From: an uncultured Fibrobacter sp.
GTDB taxonomy: Bacteria > Fibrobacterota > Fibrobacteria > Fibrobacterales > Fibrobacteraceae
Direction of reading: 5' to 3'
Assembly (NCBI GenBank): GCA_946402415.1
Contig: CAMIWK010000004.1
Span: forward strand, 1-50,692
DNA: 50,692 nt
In this document: positions 25,289 through 34,574 of the stretch, in pieces
Layout: every line of letters begins with the position of its first letter
Numbering within the stretch: the first letter of the stretch is position 1
Notes under the pieces: generated by a model
Told to the model about the DNA's origin: nothing
Seen by the model: only the letters and a program-made list of their open reading frames with translations
The model's database searches: none
Made by a program: the position numbers and the translations under genes

Positions 25289-27802
25289 TTACTCTAGGGA
25301 AATGGACCGGACAATGCACTTTTCATTGGCCTGCATCGCCTGCAATCCCAGTCTTGAAGCGGAAAGGGAATGCTTCGGGGTAATATCGGTATTGATTAGA
25401 TCAGACAGAGGTAATTTTTTGCTAACAAAGCCGTTTTGCAAAATACCGTTACCTATATTCACATTTTTCTTGGACTTGGCGTCAAAGAAAATGGATGTGT
25501 TTTGGCAAGTTCCCGGCCAATAGGTCACGTTCAGGTTCTTGTAGGCGTTCATAGAGTAGTAGCCCCTCAGATCCAGATGGGCGCCGTCCAGGTTGGACTT
25601 GAAATCGAAGGAAATTCCGGAGCCCAGGCCGTCGGAATAGTCCTTGATTTTGACCGTATCGGACCAGGGGACAACCTTGTAGTTCGTATTCGGGTAAATC
25701 TTGGCCGAGGGTATGGCCTGGGGGACTTCTTCGAAGCTGTTGGCGTTGGTGATGAGCCTTGGCTTTCGGATGGTCACGTTGCCACCGCTGGAATTCAGCA
25801 CCAGGCGGAACCATCGGAAGTTTTTCAGGGCGCCAGCGGTGGCGGGCATCTGCCAGCGGACGGTGTGGAAAAGCCCATCTTGCGGGACGTTTTGCTCGCT
25901 GAACTGCACCTGGTGACCGCCCTGCTTGTTCTGGGTCAGCAGGAGTTCTGCCTTCATCCAGTTGCTCTTCGGGTCCTGCACTTTCACCTCTACCTCAAAT
26001 ATGCTGGAAGGGGGAACGTCTAGGCCGTTGTCCGCCGTCATTACCTTTTGCCAGCCAGCGGGGAGCGAGAAAGTCACTTTAGTTTTCTTTTCTGTCCCAG
26101 AGGAATTGAAGTCATACCGGATGTAGCTGAAGTTCTTGCTCTGGAGTATCCCGCCGTTCTTGATGATCGCTGGCATCTTACTTTGGTCCATACAGGATGT
26201 GTTGGGCGAGAAAAGGCCCCCAAGTTTTGGATTGCGGAACTGCTTTTGCATCGGGTTGTAATCGACCTTGGCCAGTTCACATAAGACTCGCCAGATATCG
26301 GTTTGCATTCCGGAAAGGACGTTCTTGTCGATGTTCCCGTTTCCCTTGATGGGGGACTCGATGTGCCTGCCGCTAATGGATTCTGAATAACGCGGGTGTG
26401 TGGGATCTACGGCGTAGGCGGCCTTGGCGGTACTCCTGGCCCCGGTACTTTCAAAAGATAGACCGCTGGAACTCTGGCTGTGAGCGCAATCCTTGCGGAT
26501 GGCCAGTTCTCCGTCGCATTTTAGGTCCATGGCGCTGACAGTGGGGATGAAGGTGCTGTTTGCCTGGTAGAGGGTGTCTTCGTTCCAGTAGGACTTCAAG
26601 GGGATTTCTGCAACGGTAAGGCCCTTGACTTTTACTTTTTGAGTCCAGTTCTTAGGCATAGCATCCACCATTCCCTCGCGCAGAGCGGAATACAGAGTTT
26701 TGGCAAAGGGGTAGGTGCTTCCCTGGACAAAGTCAAGGGTCGTTACGCCCTTGTTGGTGGTTTCTTCTACGTCCGTATTGAATTCGTACTTGCGATTATG
26801 ACCGTAGGTTCCCGATTCCGTCGAGGAATAGGCCATTGAGCTTGTGGCTCGACCCATGACTTTGGAAAACGCCTCGGTACGGCGTTCCAGGTCGTAGTAC
26901 TTGTTCTTATGGGCGGGATCCTTGCCCTTGAGCTGCCCCTGTGCCACGAGGATGACGGGAAATCCCTTGTATTCGGCGGCTTTGCGGTAATCACCGAATA
27001 GGAACCTGTCCGCTCCCGTCTTGGGCGTGTAAGTGGTATTGCCCGCTTGTGTGTCGTAAATCAGCAGGTCCCTTGCGCCGGGCGAAGAAATCAGGTCGTA
27101 AAAGGCCTCGGCAGAGGCGACTTCGGCTTTGTTCGCCCAGAAATCGATGGATGCTACCAACCCGCGGGGCATTACCGCACCCTGGTGGGGAGAGTCCAGG
27201 GAAGCGAAGAACCTGATGGGAGTATCATCATTGTTCCTTTTGCGGTCGTAAAGGTAGGCCCCATAACGTCCGATAATTCCGCCTTGACTGATGCCCAGAA
27301 TCACGAAGCCGTCTTGCAGCTTGTTGGGGAACGGAATCACGTTGTTGTCGTTTAGGAATTCAAGCAGGGTGGCCAGCACGTCACTGTTCTTCTGGAGAGA
27401 CCTTGTAACGGTATGGGTGAACTGCACGAGTATAGGCGTGTATCCCAGTGACTTGAGCATATCGGGAATGCCAAATTCCTCCGTCTCCTCTTGCAGTTGC
27501 GAAAGGGTGCGGACTTCATCAGTGCTCAGATGAATGCCGTCGATGATGAAGAATGGTTTTTCCAGGTAGAACCCGAAACGGGAGGTCTCAAGGAAGGGTG
27601 GGTCGATGACGCGCAGCCTCAATCTGGGACTCTGGATGACCTCCTTCTTGCCATTTTTGTCATAGCAGTTGCGATTTGAAAAGATGTGGTCCTTGATTAG
27701 GCAGGGCGTAAACGCTTCGCTGAACTGTAGGTCAATGGGTTCTGCAAGGTTCAAGCCTGCAAGGGATAACATTAGAATCAATATCTTTTTTATGTGGTTC
27801 AT
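25289..27802 (-). CDS. Secreted alpha/beta-hydrolase (GxSxG) with C-terminal beta-sandwich region
   Basis: An 837-aa exported protein. Residues 1-20 are a signal peptide. The region to about residue 330 looks like an alpha/beta hydrolase of the PGAP1/lipase type: PFFIIDGI, then GISQGGIIGRYG with Ser172 as probable nucleophile, then FASLDSPHQGAV. The central part is of unknown fold. The C-terminal 300 residues are beta-rich with carbohydrate-binding-like features (AELLLTQNKQ, GLFHTVRWQMP, FRWFRLVLNSSGGNVTIRKP). An esterase acting on plant cell wall is one reading; the substrate is unknown. It overlaps its upstream partner as TAATG and follows a GGAGG ribosome binding site. Confidence 0.78.
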   Translation of the reverse strand: MNHIKKILILMLSLAGLNLAEPIDLQFSEAFTPCLIKDHIFSNRNCYDKNGKKEVIQSPRLRLRVIDPPFLETSRFGFYLEKPFFIIDGIHLSTDEVRTLSQLQEETEEFGIPDMLKSLGYTPILVQFTHTVTRSLQKNSDVLATLLEFLNDNNVIPFPNKLQDGFVILGISQGGIIGRYGAYLYDRKRNNDDTPIRFFASLDSPHQGAVMPRGLVASIDFWANKAEVASAEAFYDLISSPGARDLLIYDTQAGNTTYTPKTGADRFLFGDYRKAAEYKGFPVILVAQGQLKGKDPAHKNKYYDLERRTEAFSKVMGRATSSMAYSSTESGTYGHNRKYEFNTDVEETTNKGVTTLDFVQGSTYPFAKTLYSALREGMVDAMPKNWTQKVKVKGLTVAEIPLKSYWNEDTLYQANSTFIPTVSAMDLKCDGELAIRKDCAHSQSSSGLSFESTGARSTAKAAYAVDPTHPRYSESISGRHIESPIKGNGNIDKNVLSGMQTDIWRVLCELAKVDYNPMQKQFRNPKLGGLFSPNTSCMDQSKMPAIIKNGGILQSKNFSYIRYDFNSSGTEKKTKVTFSLPAGWQKVMTADNGLDVPPSSIFEVEVKVQDPKSNWMKAELLLTQNKQGGHQVQFSEQNVPQDGLFHTVRWQMPATAGALKNFRWFRLVLNSSGGNVTIRKPRLITNANSFEEVPQAIPSAKIYPNTNYKVVPWSDTVKIKDYSDGLGSGISFDFKSNLDGAHLDLRGYYSMNAYKNLNVTYWPGTCQNTSIFFDAKSKKNVNIGNGILQNGFVSKKLPLSDLINTDITPKHSLSASRLGLQAMQANEKCIVRSISLE

Positions 27803-29061
27803 TACTTTACCTCCACGAATAGGGCCTGTTCGACGGTTTTATTCTCGGAATGGATCTTAATCAGGATTTTCTGGATTCCGGCCGATTCGAATTCTAGAGT
27901 CCCTTCGGATTTTGGCCCCAGTTCCAGGCATTTCGCTCCCGTGCAAAGTTCAAGGTCGGGGAGTTTTCCGCTGGGGGTGATGGAAAAGTAGGGGTCATAG
28001 GCGATGCGCACCTTGGATGACATAACAAAGGATGTGGGGAGCCCGACAAGTTGCAGTGGGTAATCCTCAATTTCTTGAGAGGAACAGGCGCTGTCTCCGC
28101 AGTAAGCGACGCCGTAGGTGATGTTGGCCACCAGCAGGGGGAGGACGGTGTAGTCACTGGTAGCGGCCAGGGTTCCTGCCTCTTCGAAAAGCCTTTTCGA
28201 ATTGGGGATGACGCCTTCGGCGAGTTTTCCCTTTTCTACAAGGAAAAGACTGTTATACCAGCCGCGCCAGGATTCTCTGGGGGTTAGGTTGCTCGCTTCC
28301 TTGAAGTTCAGGATTCGTACCTGGCTATCTTCGGGAATGACAAACTGTGCAGAGGTCCTTTTGCTTATGGAACTTTTCTCGCTTGCCGAGTAGCGCGACT
28401 TGACGGGCCTATCGTAGATGTCCTCGAAAAGTCCTGTACGCGTCGCAGATGCGGGATTCGTTTCCACGAAGGGATAGGGAACCTGTTCCTCTTCGGAAGC
28501 AGGCTCAACTATGTTTTTCTCCTGGGTACATGTTAGTGTCACGTCATCGATAAAGAGGGTAGTGTACTGGTTTTCGGGGACGTTGAACAGTCCGATGCCC
28601 ACCTTGTCCACCTCTACGGATGCCCCTTCCATCAGGGTGGTGACGGGAATATCCAGAATGTGGGTTTTGCCCGCTTCGATGTTGTGGAATGAAATTTTCC
28701 CGTTTCCACCGGGACCGGCAAGCCAGACTCCGAATTTTCCCGCCTGGGTGGACCGGACCTTGAGCTTCAGGGCGCCACCCTGTACTATGGCGGGTAGGGC
28801 TTCAAAGTTCAGGGCTCCGGTCCAGTCGCTGCTGGAGTTGCGCATACCGGAAAGCCGGATATAGGGCGATTTCATGTTCTCGAAATCGCCCCAGTTGGTA
28901 GACCATTCCGGAGCTTCAGGGAAAGTCCTTGTGGACTCTTCCATAAAGCCCTTAGAGCTTCCGTTCTCGTATAGGATAAGATTCTTGCAAGTTCCTGCAA
29001 ATGCAGTAGAGGAGAGCAAGGCTCCTCCAAGGGCCAGGGGGCCCAAAATCCTACTTTTCAT
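27802..29061 (-). CDS. Secreted protein of unknown function, partner of the hydrolase gene
   Basis: A 419-aa exported protein (signal peptide ending AFA before GTCKNL). Residues about 30-170 look like a jelly-roll beta-sandwich (ALKLKVRSTQAGKFGVWLAG, HILDIPVTTL, TTLFIDDVTLTC), similar in style to carbohydrate-binding modules. The rest has a Glu/Pro-rich linker and further beta structure. I chose ATG 29061 because a clean signal peptide begins there with GGAG upstream; a longer frame starts at 29085. Its stop overlaps the start of the hydrolase gene, so the two proteins are probably made together. Confidence 0.75.
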   Translation of the reverse strand: MKSRILGPLALGGALLSSTAFAGTCKNLILYENGSSKGFMEESTRTFPEAPEWSTNWGDFENMKSPYIRLSGMRNSSSDWTGALNFEALPAIVQGGALKLKVRSTQAGKFGVWLAGPGGNGKISFHNIEAGKTHILDIPVTTLMEGASVEVDKVGIGLFNVPENQYTTLFIDDVTLTCTQEKNIVEPASEEEQVPYPFVETNPASATRTGLFEDIYDRPVKSRYSASEKSSISKRTSAQFVIPEDSQVRILNFKEASNLTPRESWRGWYNSLFLVEKGKLAEGVIPNSKRLFEEAGTLAATSDYTVLPLLVANITYGVAYCGDSACSSQEIEDYPLQLVGLPTSFVMSSKVRIAYDPYFSITPSGKLPDLELCTGAKCLELGPKSEGTLEFESAGIQKILIKIHSENKTVEQALFVEVK

Positions 29062-29247
29062 AGGAGTTCTCCAAAAGAGTATCATCTGGAAAAAAGCGGA
29101 AAAGGGCCCGCTACAAAGACTATCGAACAGAAACTGTTCTTAAATCCAGGGCGAAAGATAAATTAATTCGCTTACCTGTAAAGGGATGATTCAAGAAAAA
29201 ATTTTTTACGAAAATCGGGTGTGATTTTTTCGGGAAAAGAAAGTCAC

Positions 29248-30282
29248 CTAGTCGAAATTTAGGCTGCGCCTGTAGGGAATGAAACCGGCATTCCGTATAA
29301 ACTCTTCGGCCTCTGCAATGGTGGTAAGTCCATGATTTTTCAGGACATTCTCTTCGATGACAATGCTGTTGATATCATCGGCTCCGGCGTGGAGGCCAAG
29401 TTCTCCAAGAGAAAGGCCCATACCCAGAAGCGACACTTCGATGTGGGGGATGTTGTCGAGGAACAGGCGCGAAAGTGCCAGGAGCTTCAGGTACTCATCT
29501 CCGCGAACGTGCCTAATGGGGAACTTGTCTGTTTGCGGTTGGAAGGTCCACACCACAAAACTCTTGAAACCTTGCGCGATGTCTTGGGTTTCGCGCACGT
29601 AGTTCAAGTGTTCTATGATTTCTTCAGGCGTTTCCACGCTGCCAAACACGATGTTGGCACTGCCGGGAAGACCCTTCTTATGGCAGGCGGCCAGCGTGTC
29701 GCACCATTGCTGTGCGGGGAGCTTCTTGGGGCTCAGCATTTGACGCATACGGTCGCTGAGGATTTCGGCGCCGGCTCCCGGTACGGATGAGAGTCCCGCC
29801 TCTTTCAAGGTATCCAGCAGGTCGCCAAGTTCCATATTGTTAAATTCGGCGATGCGCACAAGCTCCACTGGCGAGAATCCACGCACCTTTACGCCCAACT
29901 CTCGGGTGAGCATTTTCAAGACATCGGTGTAGTAGCTAAGCGGAATGTCCCTGTTCACGCCACCTTGTAAAAAAATATGGTCAGCACCTTTCGCCTTTGC
30001 TTCCAGAGTTTTTTGCCGGATTTCATCTAGGCTGAGTGTATAGGCCTCGGGGCTCTTGGCGGGCCTGCAAAAACTACAGAAACTGCAGGTGACTTCGCAA
30101 ACGTTGGTATAGTTCACGATACGAAAAGCGGTATAGCCCACCTTGTTGCCGGGATTGATTCTGTGGCGGACGATATTGGCGGCCTCCGCCACCTGGGTCC
30201 ACGGGGCATTCTTCAGAATGTCAAGGGCCTCTGCAGGGGAGAGACGGTTACCATCGATGGCTTTTTGCAGCAGGGGGGTCAT
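29248..30282 (-). CDS. mqnC: Cyclic dehypoxanthine futalosine synthase (radical SAM)
   Basis: This radical SAM enzyme cyclises dehypoxanthine futalosine in the futalosine route to menaquinone, the quinone used in anaerobic fumarate respiration. The 344-aa protein has RIVNYTNVCEVTCSFCSFC, with the CxxxCxxC cluster ligands, then FLQGGVNRDIP, GFSPVELV and a C-terminal GADDINSIVIEENV typical of the MqnC/MqnE group. NYTNVC favours MqnC over MqnE. No other mqn gene is adjacent, so the pathway must be scattered. A TATCTTTCC box lies 14 bases before the ATG. Confidence 0.88.
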   Translation of the reverse strand: MTPLLQKAIDGNRLSPAEALDILKNAPWTQVAEAANIVRHRINPGNKVGYTAFRIVNYTNVCEVTCSFCSFCRPAKSPEAYTLSLDEIRQKTLEAKAKGADHIFLQGGVNRDIPLSYYTDVLKMLTRELGVKVRGFSPVELVRIAEFNNMELGDLLDTLKEAGLSSVPGAGAEILSDRMRQMLSPKKLPAQQWCDTLAACHKKGLPGSANIVFGSVETPEEIIEHLNYVRETQDIAQGFKSFVVWTFQPQTDKFPIRHVRGDEYLKLLALSRLFLDNIPHIEVSLLGMGLSLGELGLHAGADDINSIVIEENVLKNHGLTTIAEAEEFIRNAGFIPYRRSLNFD

Positions 30283-30335
30283 CAGTGGGAAAGATAGAAA
30301 TGTGAGGTGTGGGGTGAGGTGTAAGGGGTGCTCGA

Positions 30336-30464
30336 ATGGAAAGTATTGTTGGCTTTATTAACGCATATAACGCGATGATAAAGAAGACTTCAATTGATAA
30401 TGAGGTGGACTTGATGGCTTTACTTGGCCCTTATTATAACGAAACACAGGAGAAAATAACATAA
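30336..30464 (+). CDS. Hypothetical 42-aa ORF
   Basis: A short frame in the 327-base gap between mqnC and the aldolase gene. AAGGGG lies seven bases before ATG 30336, and the 42-codon frame ends TAA. The product (MESIVGFINAYNAMIKK, then DLMALLGPYYNETQEKIT) looks like a small helical protein with ordinary composition. No homology is recognised. It could be a real small gene or chance; the good ribosome binding site is the main argument for it. Confidence 0.4.
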   Translation: MESIVGFINAYNAMIKKTSIDNEVDLMALLGPYYNETQEKIT

Positions 30465-30609
30465 AAACTGGACATTTTATCATTAACTACGCAAAAATAG
30501 CGTCAAAAATAAAGAAATTTGATCAAAAATTGTTCAGCCTGTTGATTTCGCCTTTTCGTTATTCTAAATTCCCCTGCGAACAAAAATAACCTCTAACCCC
30601 TAATTTATC

Positions 30610-31551
30610 ATGTACTACGAAACCATCAAAGTTCTTGACTGCACCATCCGCGACGGTGGCCTTGTCAACAAGCACGACTTCTCCCTGGAATTTGTGCGTC
30701 GTCTCTACACCCTCCTCTCTGCCGCCGGCATTGACTACATGGAGATGGGCTACAAGAATTCCCCTGACCTGTTCGACCCCAAGGAATACGGCCCATGGAA
30801 GTTCTGCGATGATGACCTGCTGTGGAAAGTGAAGGATGGTATCGAGTCTAAGATGAAGATGGCTGTGATGGCCGACGTGGGTCGCGTGAACATGGATGCC
30901 GTGAAGCCCGCCAGCGAGAGCCCCTACCAGATGTTCCGCGTGGCAAGCTACGTGAAGAACATCGACAAGGGTATCAGTATGGTGAACACCTTCCACGAAA
31001 TGGGTTATGAGACCACCCTGAACATCATGGCGGTGAGTCGCGATCGCGGTCCTGAACTGGACGAGGCCCTCCATCAGGTGCAGGAAGAATGCAAGGCCGA
31101 CGTGCTCTACCTGGTGGACAGTTTTGGCGCCTTCTATCAGGAAGACATCGATAAGGAATTAGCCCGCTACAAGGGAATCGTGAAGAACAAGAAGTTCGGT
31201 TTCCACGGTCACAACAACCAGCAGCTGGCCTTCAGCAATACCATCCAGGCCATCATCAACCATGTGGATTACCTTGACGGTTCTGTCTCTGGCATGGGCC
31301 GCGGCGCGGGCAACTGCACTACCGAACTTTTGCTCAGCTTCCTCAAGAATCCCAAGTACGACTTGCGTCCGGTGCTGGATGCCATTCAGGAATTGTTCTT
31401 GCCGCTTCGCGACAAGTACGAGTGGGGCTACATTATCCCGCAGATGATTACGGGTATGCTGAACCGCCATCCGCAAGATGCCATCGCTGTCCGCAAGACT
31501 CCGGAAAAGGACATGTACCGCAAGTTCTACGATCATATGATGAACGACTAG
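30610..31551 (+). CDS. DRE-TIM aldolase-like protein (HMGL family)
   Basis: A 313-aa TIM-barrel protein of the HMG-CoA lyase/4-hydroxy-2-oxovalerate aldolase superfamily. The metal-binding DRE-type motif is LDCTIRDGG near the start, and the second metal site is GFHGHNN. GSVSGMGRGAGNCTTELLL is the conserved glycine-rich block. The C-terminal CoA-dependent domains of isopropylmalate synthase are absent. Such stand-alone members are often linked to carbohydrate or polyketide chemistry. The substrate is not predictable, and the neighbours (mqnC, a methyltransferase) do not help. Confidence 0.82.
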   Translation: MYYETIKVLDCTIRDGGLVNKHDFSLEFVRRLYTLLSAAGIDYMEMGYKNSPDLFDPKEYGPWKFCDDDLLWKVKDGIESKMKMAVMADVGRVNMDAVKPASESPYQMFRVASYVKNIDKGISMVNTFHEMGYETTLNIMAVSRDRGPELDEALHQVQEECKADVLYLVDSFGAFYQEDIDKELARYKGIVKNKKFGFHGHNNQQLAFSNTIQAIINHVDYLDGSVSGMGRGAGNCTTELLLSFLKNPKYDLRPVLDAIQELFLPLRDKYEWGYIIPQMITGMLNRHPQDAIAVRKTPEKDMYRKFYDHMMND

Positions 31552-31565
31552 GAGCCGAGTGTCGC

Positions 31566-31587
31566 AGGAACAAGCATGCTTGTTCCT
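31566..31587. repeat. Perfect 22-base palindrome
   Basis: Arms AGGAACAAGCA/TGCTTGTTCCT lie 15 bases after the aldolase-like gene. No T-run follows, so it is a poor terminator; it is part of a repeat-rich gap of 219 bases. Confidence 0.7.
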
Positions 31588-31701
31588 ATGACCGAGGCGA
31601 CGCGTCGTGGACTTGAGCCTGAAGGGCGAAAGTCCCATGATTAACGACCGGGCGTGCTAGAGTTAAATAAACTAGTATGGTAGGCCCGCCCTCTCGCCAC
31701 C

Positions 31702-31723
31702 GCCCCAGCTTAACGCCTGGGGC
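31702..31723. repeat. Hairpin GCCCCAG/CTGGGGC
   Basis: Seven-base arms around CTTAACGC, with TGATTAACGACC on the left (about 31638) and an imperfect copy, CGATTAACGACC, on the right (about 31735). The region looks like an interspersed repeat element. Confidence 0.5.
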
Positions 31724-31770
31724 TACGTGGCTCACGATTAACGACCTGGAAAAAATTATATTAAGGTCTG

Positions 31771-32754
31771 TTGGCAAGTTTAATTGACATTTTCCGCAGG
31801 GCGGCGAGCTTGAGGGAGCCTCTAGAAGAGGTGACCGATGCTTACCGCCTTTTTAACGGTGTGGGAGACGGCATCCCTGGAGTGACGCTGGATAGATTCG
31901 GCGAGCGTCACCAGCTGCAGTTCTTTTCTGCAGATGCATTGAAGGATTATGAACAAATTAAGACTGCTGTTTTGGATTTATTTCAGCCGGAATTTCTAGT
32001 CGCAAAGTTTCGGATTGATCCTTCGGGACGTTCTCTGGAGCACCCCCGTATGGATGTGCTGGCTGGTACGCCGGAGCAGGCCGTAGGTATAGTTCGCGAG
32101 GGCAAGGCCCGTTTTCGCGTGGACCTTCTGGATACGGTGAATCCGGGGCTGTTTCTGGATATGCGTGACGTGCGCCTGGAAGTGGAAGAACGCTTTGCGC
32201 AGATGTCCCAAAACGGCTCCGCTCAGGGAGGCCTGCGTTTCCTCAATCTATTTAGTTATACCTGTTCTTTTTCGGTACACGCCCGCCTGGGCGGAGCTGA
32301 AATCGCCACCAATGCGGACATCAGTGGAAAGATTCTGGATAAGGGGCGGGAGAATTATGCCTTGAACGGTTTGGACTTGCGTCCGGGAGAGTTTTTCAGA
32401 GGTTCTGCCCTGGAATACGTGCAGTGGGCCTTAAAGAAGGGGCTGAAATTCGACGGCATCGTACTGGACCCGCCTAGCTTTGCCCGGTTCAAGGGCGGTA
32501 ACTTCAATGTTCGCGAGCACCTGATGCCGCTGGTCTCGCAGTGCGCAGGTCTTTTGAATGCGGGCGGATTCTTGATGGTGAGTTCCAATTACAGTGAATT
32601 CGCTTTGGAAAAGTTTTCGGCAGATGTCCTTGCATCCGTCCGTCAGGAGCGCCCTGGTGCCAACGCCGCCTGGAGCCGCTCCCAGGGTGTTGACTTTGTC
32701 GGCTCCGGCCGTACCAAGGAAAGTTCCTTGGTGGCAACCCTTGTAGAGGTTTAG
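31771..32754 (+). CDS. RlmI-like class I SAM-dependent RNA methyltransferase
   Basis: A 327-aa protein of the RlmI/RlmK-type 23S rRNA cytosine methyltransferases. FLNLFSYTCSFSVHARLGGA is SAM motif I and LDPPSFARF is the catalytic DPPxF motif. The N-terminal PUA domain of Escherichia coli RlmI is missing, but the linker strand (YRLFNGVGDGIPGVTLDRFG) is present. The only in-frame start is TTG 31771 (stop at 31762), 14 bases after a TATATTA box, so the mRNA may have almost no leader. Its stop overlaps the convergent regulator gene. Confidence 0.82.
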   Translation: MASLIDIFRRAASLREPLEEVTDAYRLFNGVGDGIPGVTLDRFGERHQLQFFSADALKDYEQIKTAVLDLFQPEFLVAKFRIDPSGRSLEHPRMDVLAGTPEQAVGIVREGKARFRVDLLDTVNPGLFLDMRDVRLEVEERFAQMSQNGSAQGGLRFLNLFSYTCSFSVHARLGGAEIATNADISGKILDKGRENYALNGLDLRPGEFFRGSALEYVQWALKKGLKFDGIVLDPPSFARFKGGNFNVREHLMPLVSQCAGLLNAGGFLMVSSNYSEFALEKFSADVLASVRQERPGANAAWSRSQGVDFVGSGRTKESSLVATLVEV

Positions 32755-34196
32755 TCTTCTACGGGAATCTGCAGTTCTTTGAGTTTGCGCCAGAGGGTGG
32801 CGCGGCTGATGCCCAGCTTCTTGCACACTTCGGTTTTGTTGTTCTTGCAAACACTGAGGGCATGGAGGATATGCCGGCGTTCCATTTCTTCTAGGGAAAG
32901 GATGTCTCCGGAATCTTCAGTATCAGCGGCCTTTCTTTCGCGGAGGTTGTCTGCTTTGGCTGGCGAAGAGGAAGACTGCAACGGGATGGCGATTGCCTCC
33001 GGTTCCGTTTTCTGGTGTGAAATGGCCAAGGTTTTTTCACGAGCTTCTTCTTGCACGTTTTCGGGAAGGTCTTCCAGCCGGATGACGCCACCTTCGGAGA
33101 GCACGATGGCGTGCTCCACGATGTTTTCCAGTTCCCGGATGTTTCCGGGATAGGCGTACTTGGAAAGGGCGTACTGTGCCGCCGGTTCCAGCTCTGTAAT
33201 TTCTTTGCCGGTGATTTCCTTGTTCTTTAGTACAAAGTAATGTACCAGGGTCGGGATGACTGGGCGGCGCTCCCTGAGGGGAGGCAGGTGCAGGTGAAAG
33301 GTGTTCAGCCTGTAGTACAGGTCTTCGCGGAATCGCCCGTCCTCCATGGCCAGTTGCAAGTCCCGGTTGGTAGCGGCTATGATGCGCACGTCCAGGTAAC
33401 GGGCCTCATTTTCGCCCACCCTACGGATTTCGTGGCTCTGCAAAAAACGAAGGAGCTTGACCTGTGTGGCGGGGGAAAGTTCTCCCACTTCATCCAAGAA
33501 AAGGGTCCCGCCGTTGGCGGATTCGAAAAGGCCCTTCTTGTCGGCGGTAGAACCGGTGTAGGAACCCTTCTTGCTTCCGAAAAGTTCGCTTTCGATAAGG
33601 TTTTCGGGAATGGCGCCGCAGTTTACCGCCACGAAGGGGAAATTGGCCCGCTTGCTGTAACGGTGGATGACGTTGGCCAGGAATTCCTTGCCGGAACCGG
33701 ATTCTCCCGTAATCAGGACGGTACTTGTGGTAGGGGCAATCTTATAGACCGTCTTGAGAATCTTCCTCATCTCGGGGGTGTCTCCCAGGAGACTGTCCAA
33801 GACCTGGGATTCCATAAGCTGGTGGGTAGACTGGTTCTGCTGTTGCGCCTGGATTTTCTTGGCTATATCTTCCAGCTGCTCGACGGAGGCGGGCTTCATC
33901 AAGAAGCTGTTTGCTCCTCGGGCGATGGCGCTGGTGGCGCCCGGCCAGTTCTTGCTGTCGCAGAGTACGAAAATCTCAATGCCCGGGTTCTTCTCTTTCA
34001 AGAAACTGACCATATCCATATTGGAGTGAGTCAGCAGGGGAACCTCTATAAACGCAAGGTCTACAGAGTCCTTCTTGATGAGGGGCATTAAGGATTCCCT
34101 GTCGCTGCAGAGGATAAGTTCCGTGTCTTTTAAGGACCAGGAATTCCGGATGTCGCTGATAAAGGAATCGTCTAAATCGGCGATCAGGATATTCAT
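32751..34196 (-). CDS. NtrC-type sigma-54 activator with degenerate receiver
   Basis: A 481-aa transcription activator. Residues 1-115 have the shape of a response-regulator receiver, but the phosphorylated aspartate is replaced by Glu51 (DLAFIEVPLL), and the conserved Thr/Ser is also changed. The AAA+ domain (about 140-380) has Walker A GESGSGKE, Walker B GGTLFLDEVGEL, and the sigma-54 loop as GSYTGS where most activators have GAFTGA. The C-terminus is a Fis-type helix-turn-helix (NKTEVCKKLGISRATLWRKL). It is the last gene of a kinase-regulator-activator unit, three bases after the single-domain regulator. Confidence 0.92.
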   Translation of the reverse strand: MNILIADLDDSFISDIRNSWSLKDTELILCSDRESLMPLIKKDSVDLAFIEVPLLTHSNMDMVSFLKEKNPGIEIFVLCDSKNWPGATSAIARGANSFLMKPASVEQLEDIAKKIQAQQQNQSTHQLMESQVLDSLLGDTPEMRKILKTVYKIAPTTSTVLITGESGSGKEFLANVIHRYSKRANFPFVAVNCGAIPENLIESELFGSKKGSYTGSTADKKGLFESANGGTLFLDEVGELSPATQVKLLRFLQSHEIRRVGENEARYLDVRIIAATNRDLQLAMEDGRFREDLYYRLNTFHLHLPPLRERRPVIPTLVHYFVLKNKEITGKEITELEPAAQYALSKYAYPGNIRELENIVEHAIVLSEGGVIRLEDLPENVQEEAREKTLAISHQKTEPEAIAIPLQSSSSPAKADNLRERKAADTEDSGDILSLEEMERRHILHALSVCKNNKTEVCKKLGISRATLWRKLKELQIPVED

Positions 34197-34199
34197 AGA

Positions 34200-34574
34200 T
34201 TAGCTGTGGCTCTTGATGATTTCGTCCACCTTGTCGCGGAGGGCCTGCAGGTCTATGGGCTTGTTGAATGTGGCTGCCACGTCAAAATGCTGGGCGGTTA
34301 CCAGGTAGTCGTCGGCGGCGGTACGTCCGCCACCGCTCACGGCGATAGTTCTGTCGCTCATACCCATACGACGGAGGTCCAGAATGACTTCGTAGCCGTC
34401 TACATCGGGCATAATGATGTCGGTAATGATGACATCGAATTTCTTGTTCTGGTAAAGGGCCTTGCCTTCTTTTCCATTGGCGGCTGTCTCCACCTCGTAG
34501 CCCTTGATTTCAAGTGCGGACTTCAACATCAGATTGAACTGGGTGTCATCATCGATGATCAGAACTGTGGCCAT
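34200..34574 (-). CDS. Single-domain response regulator (CheY-like)
   Basis: A 124-aa receiver domain without an output domain. The acidic pocket VLIIDDD, phospho-acceptor in DVIITDIIMPDVDGYE, switch serine AVSGGG and conserved lysine TFNKPI are all present, so it should accept phosphate. The ATG at 34574 has AAGGGGAAG before it; an upstream ATG in frame has no such site. It overlaps the end of the kinase gene by 26 bases, so it is translationally linked to it and is the probable phosphate partner of the kinase. Confidence 0.92.
   Translation of the reverse strand: MATVLIIDDDTQFNLMLKSALEIKGYEVETAANGKEGKALYQNKKFDVIITDIIMPDVDGYEVILDLRRMGMSDRTIAVSGGGRTAADDYLVTAQHFDVAATFNKPIDLQALRDKVDEIIKSHS

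Noticed and set aside
33240-34091. 283-aa plus-strand frame opposite the NtrC-type regulator
   Set aside because: Antisense to a gene with full AAA+ and helix-turn-helix motifs.
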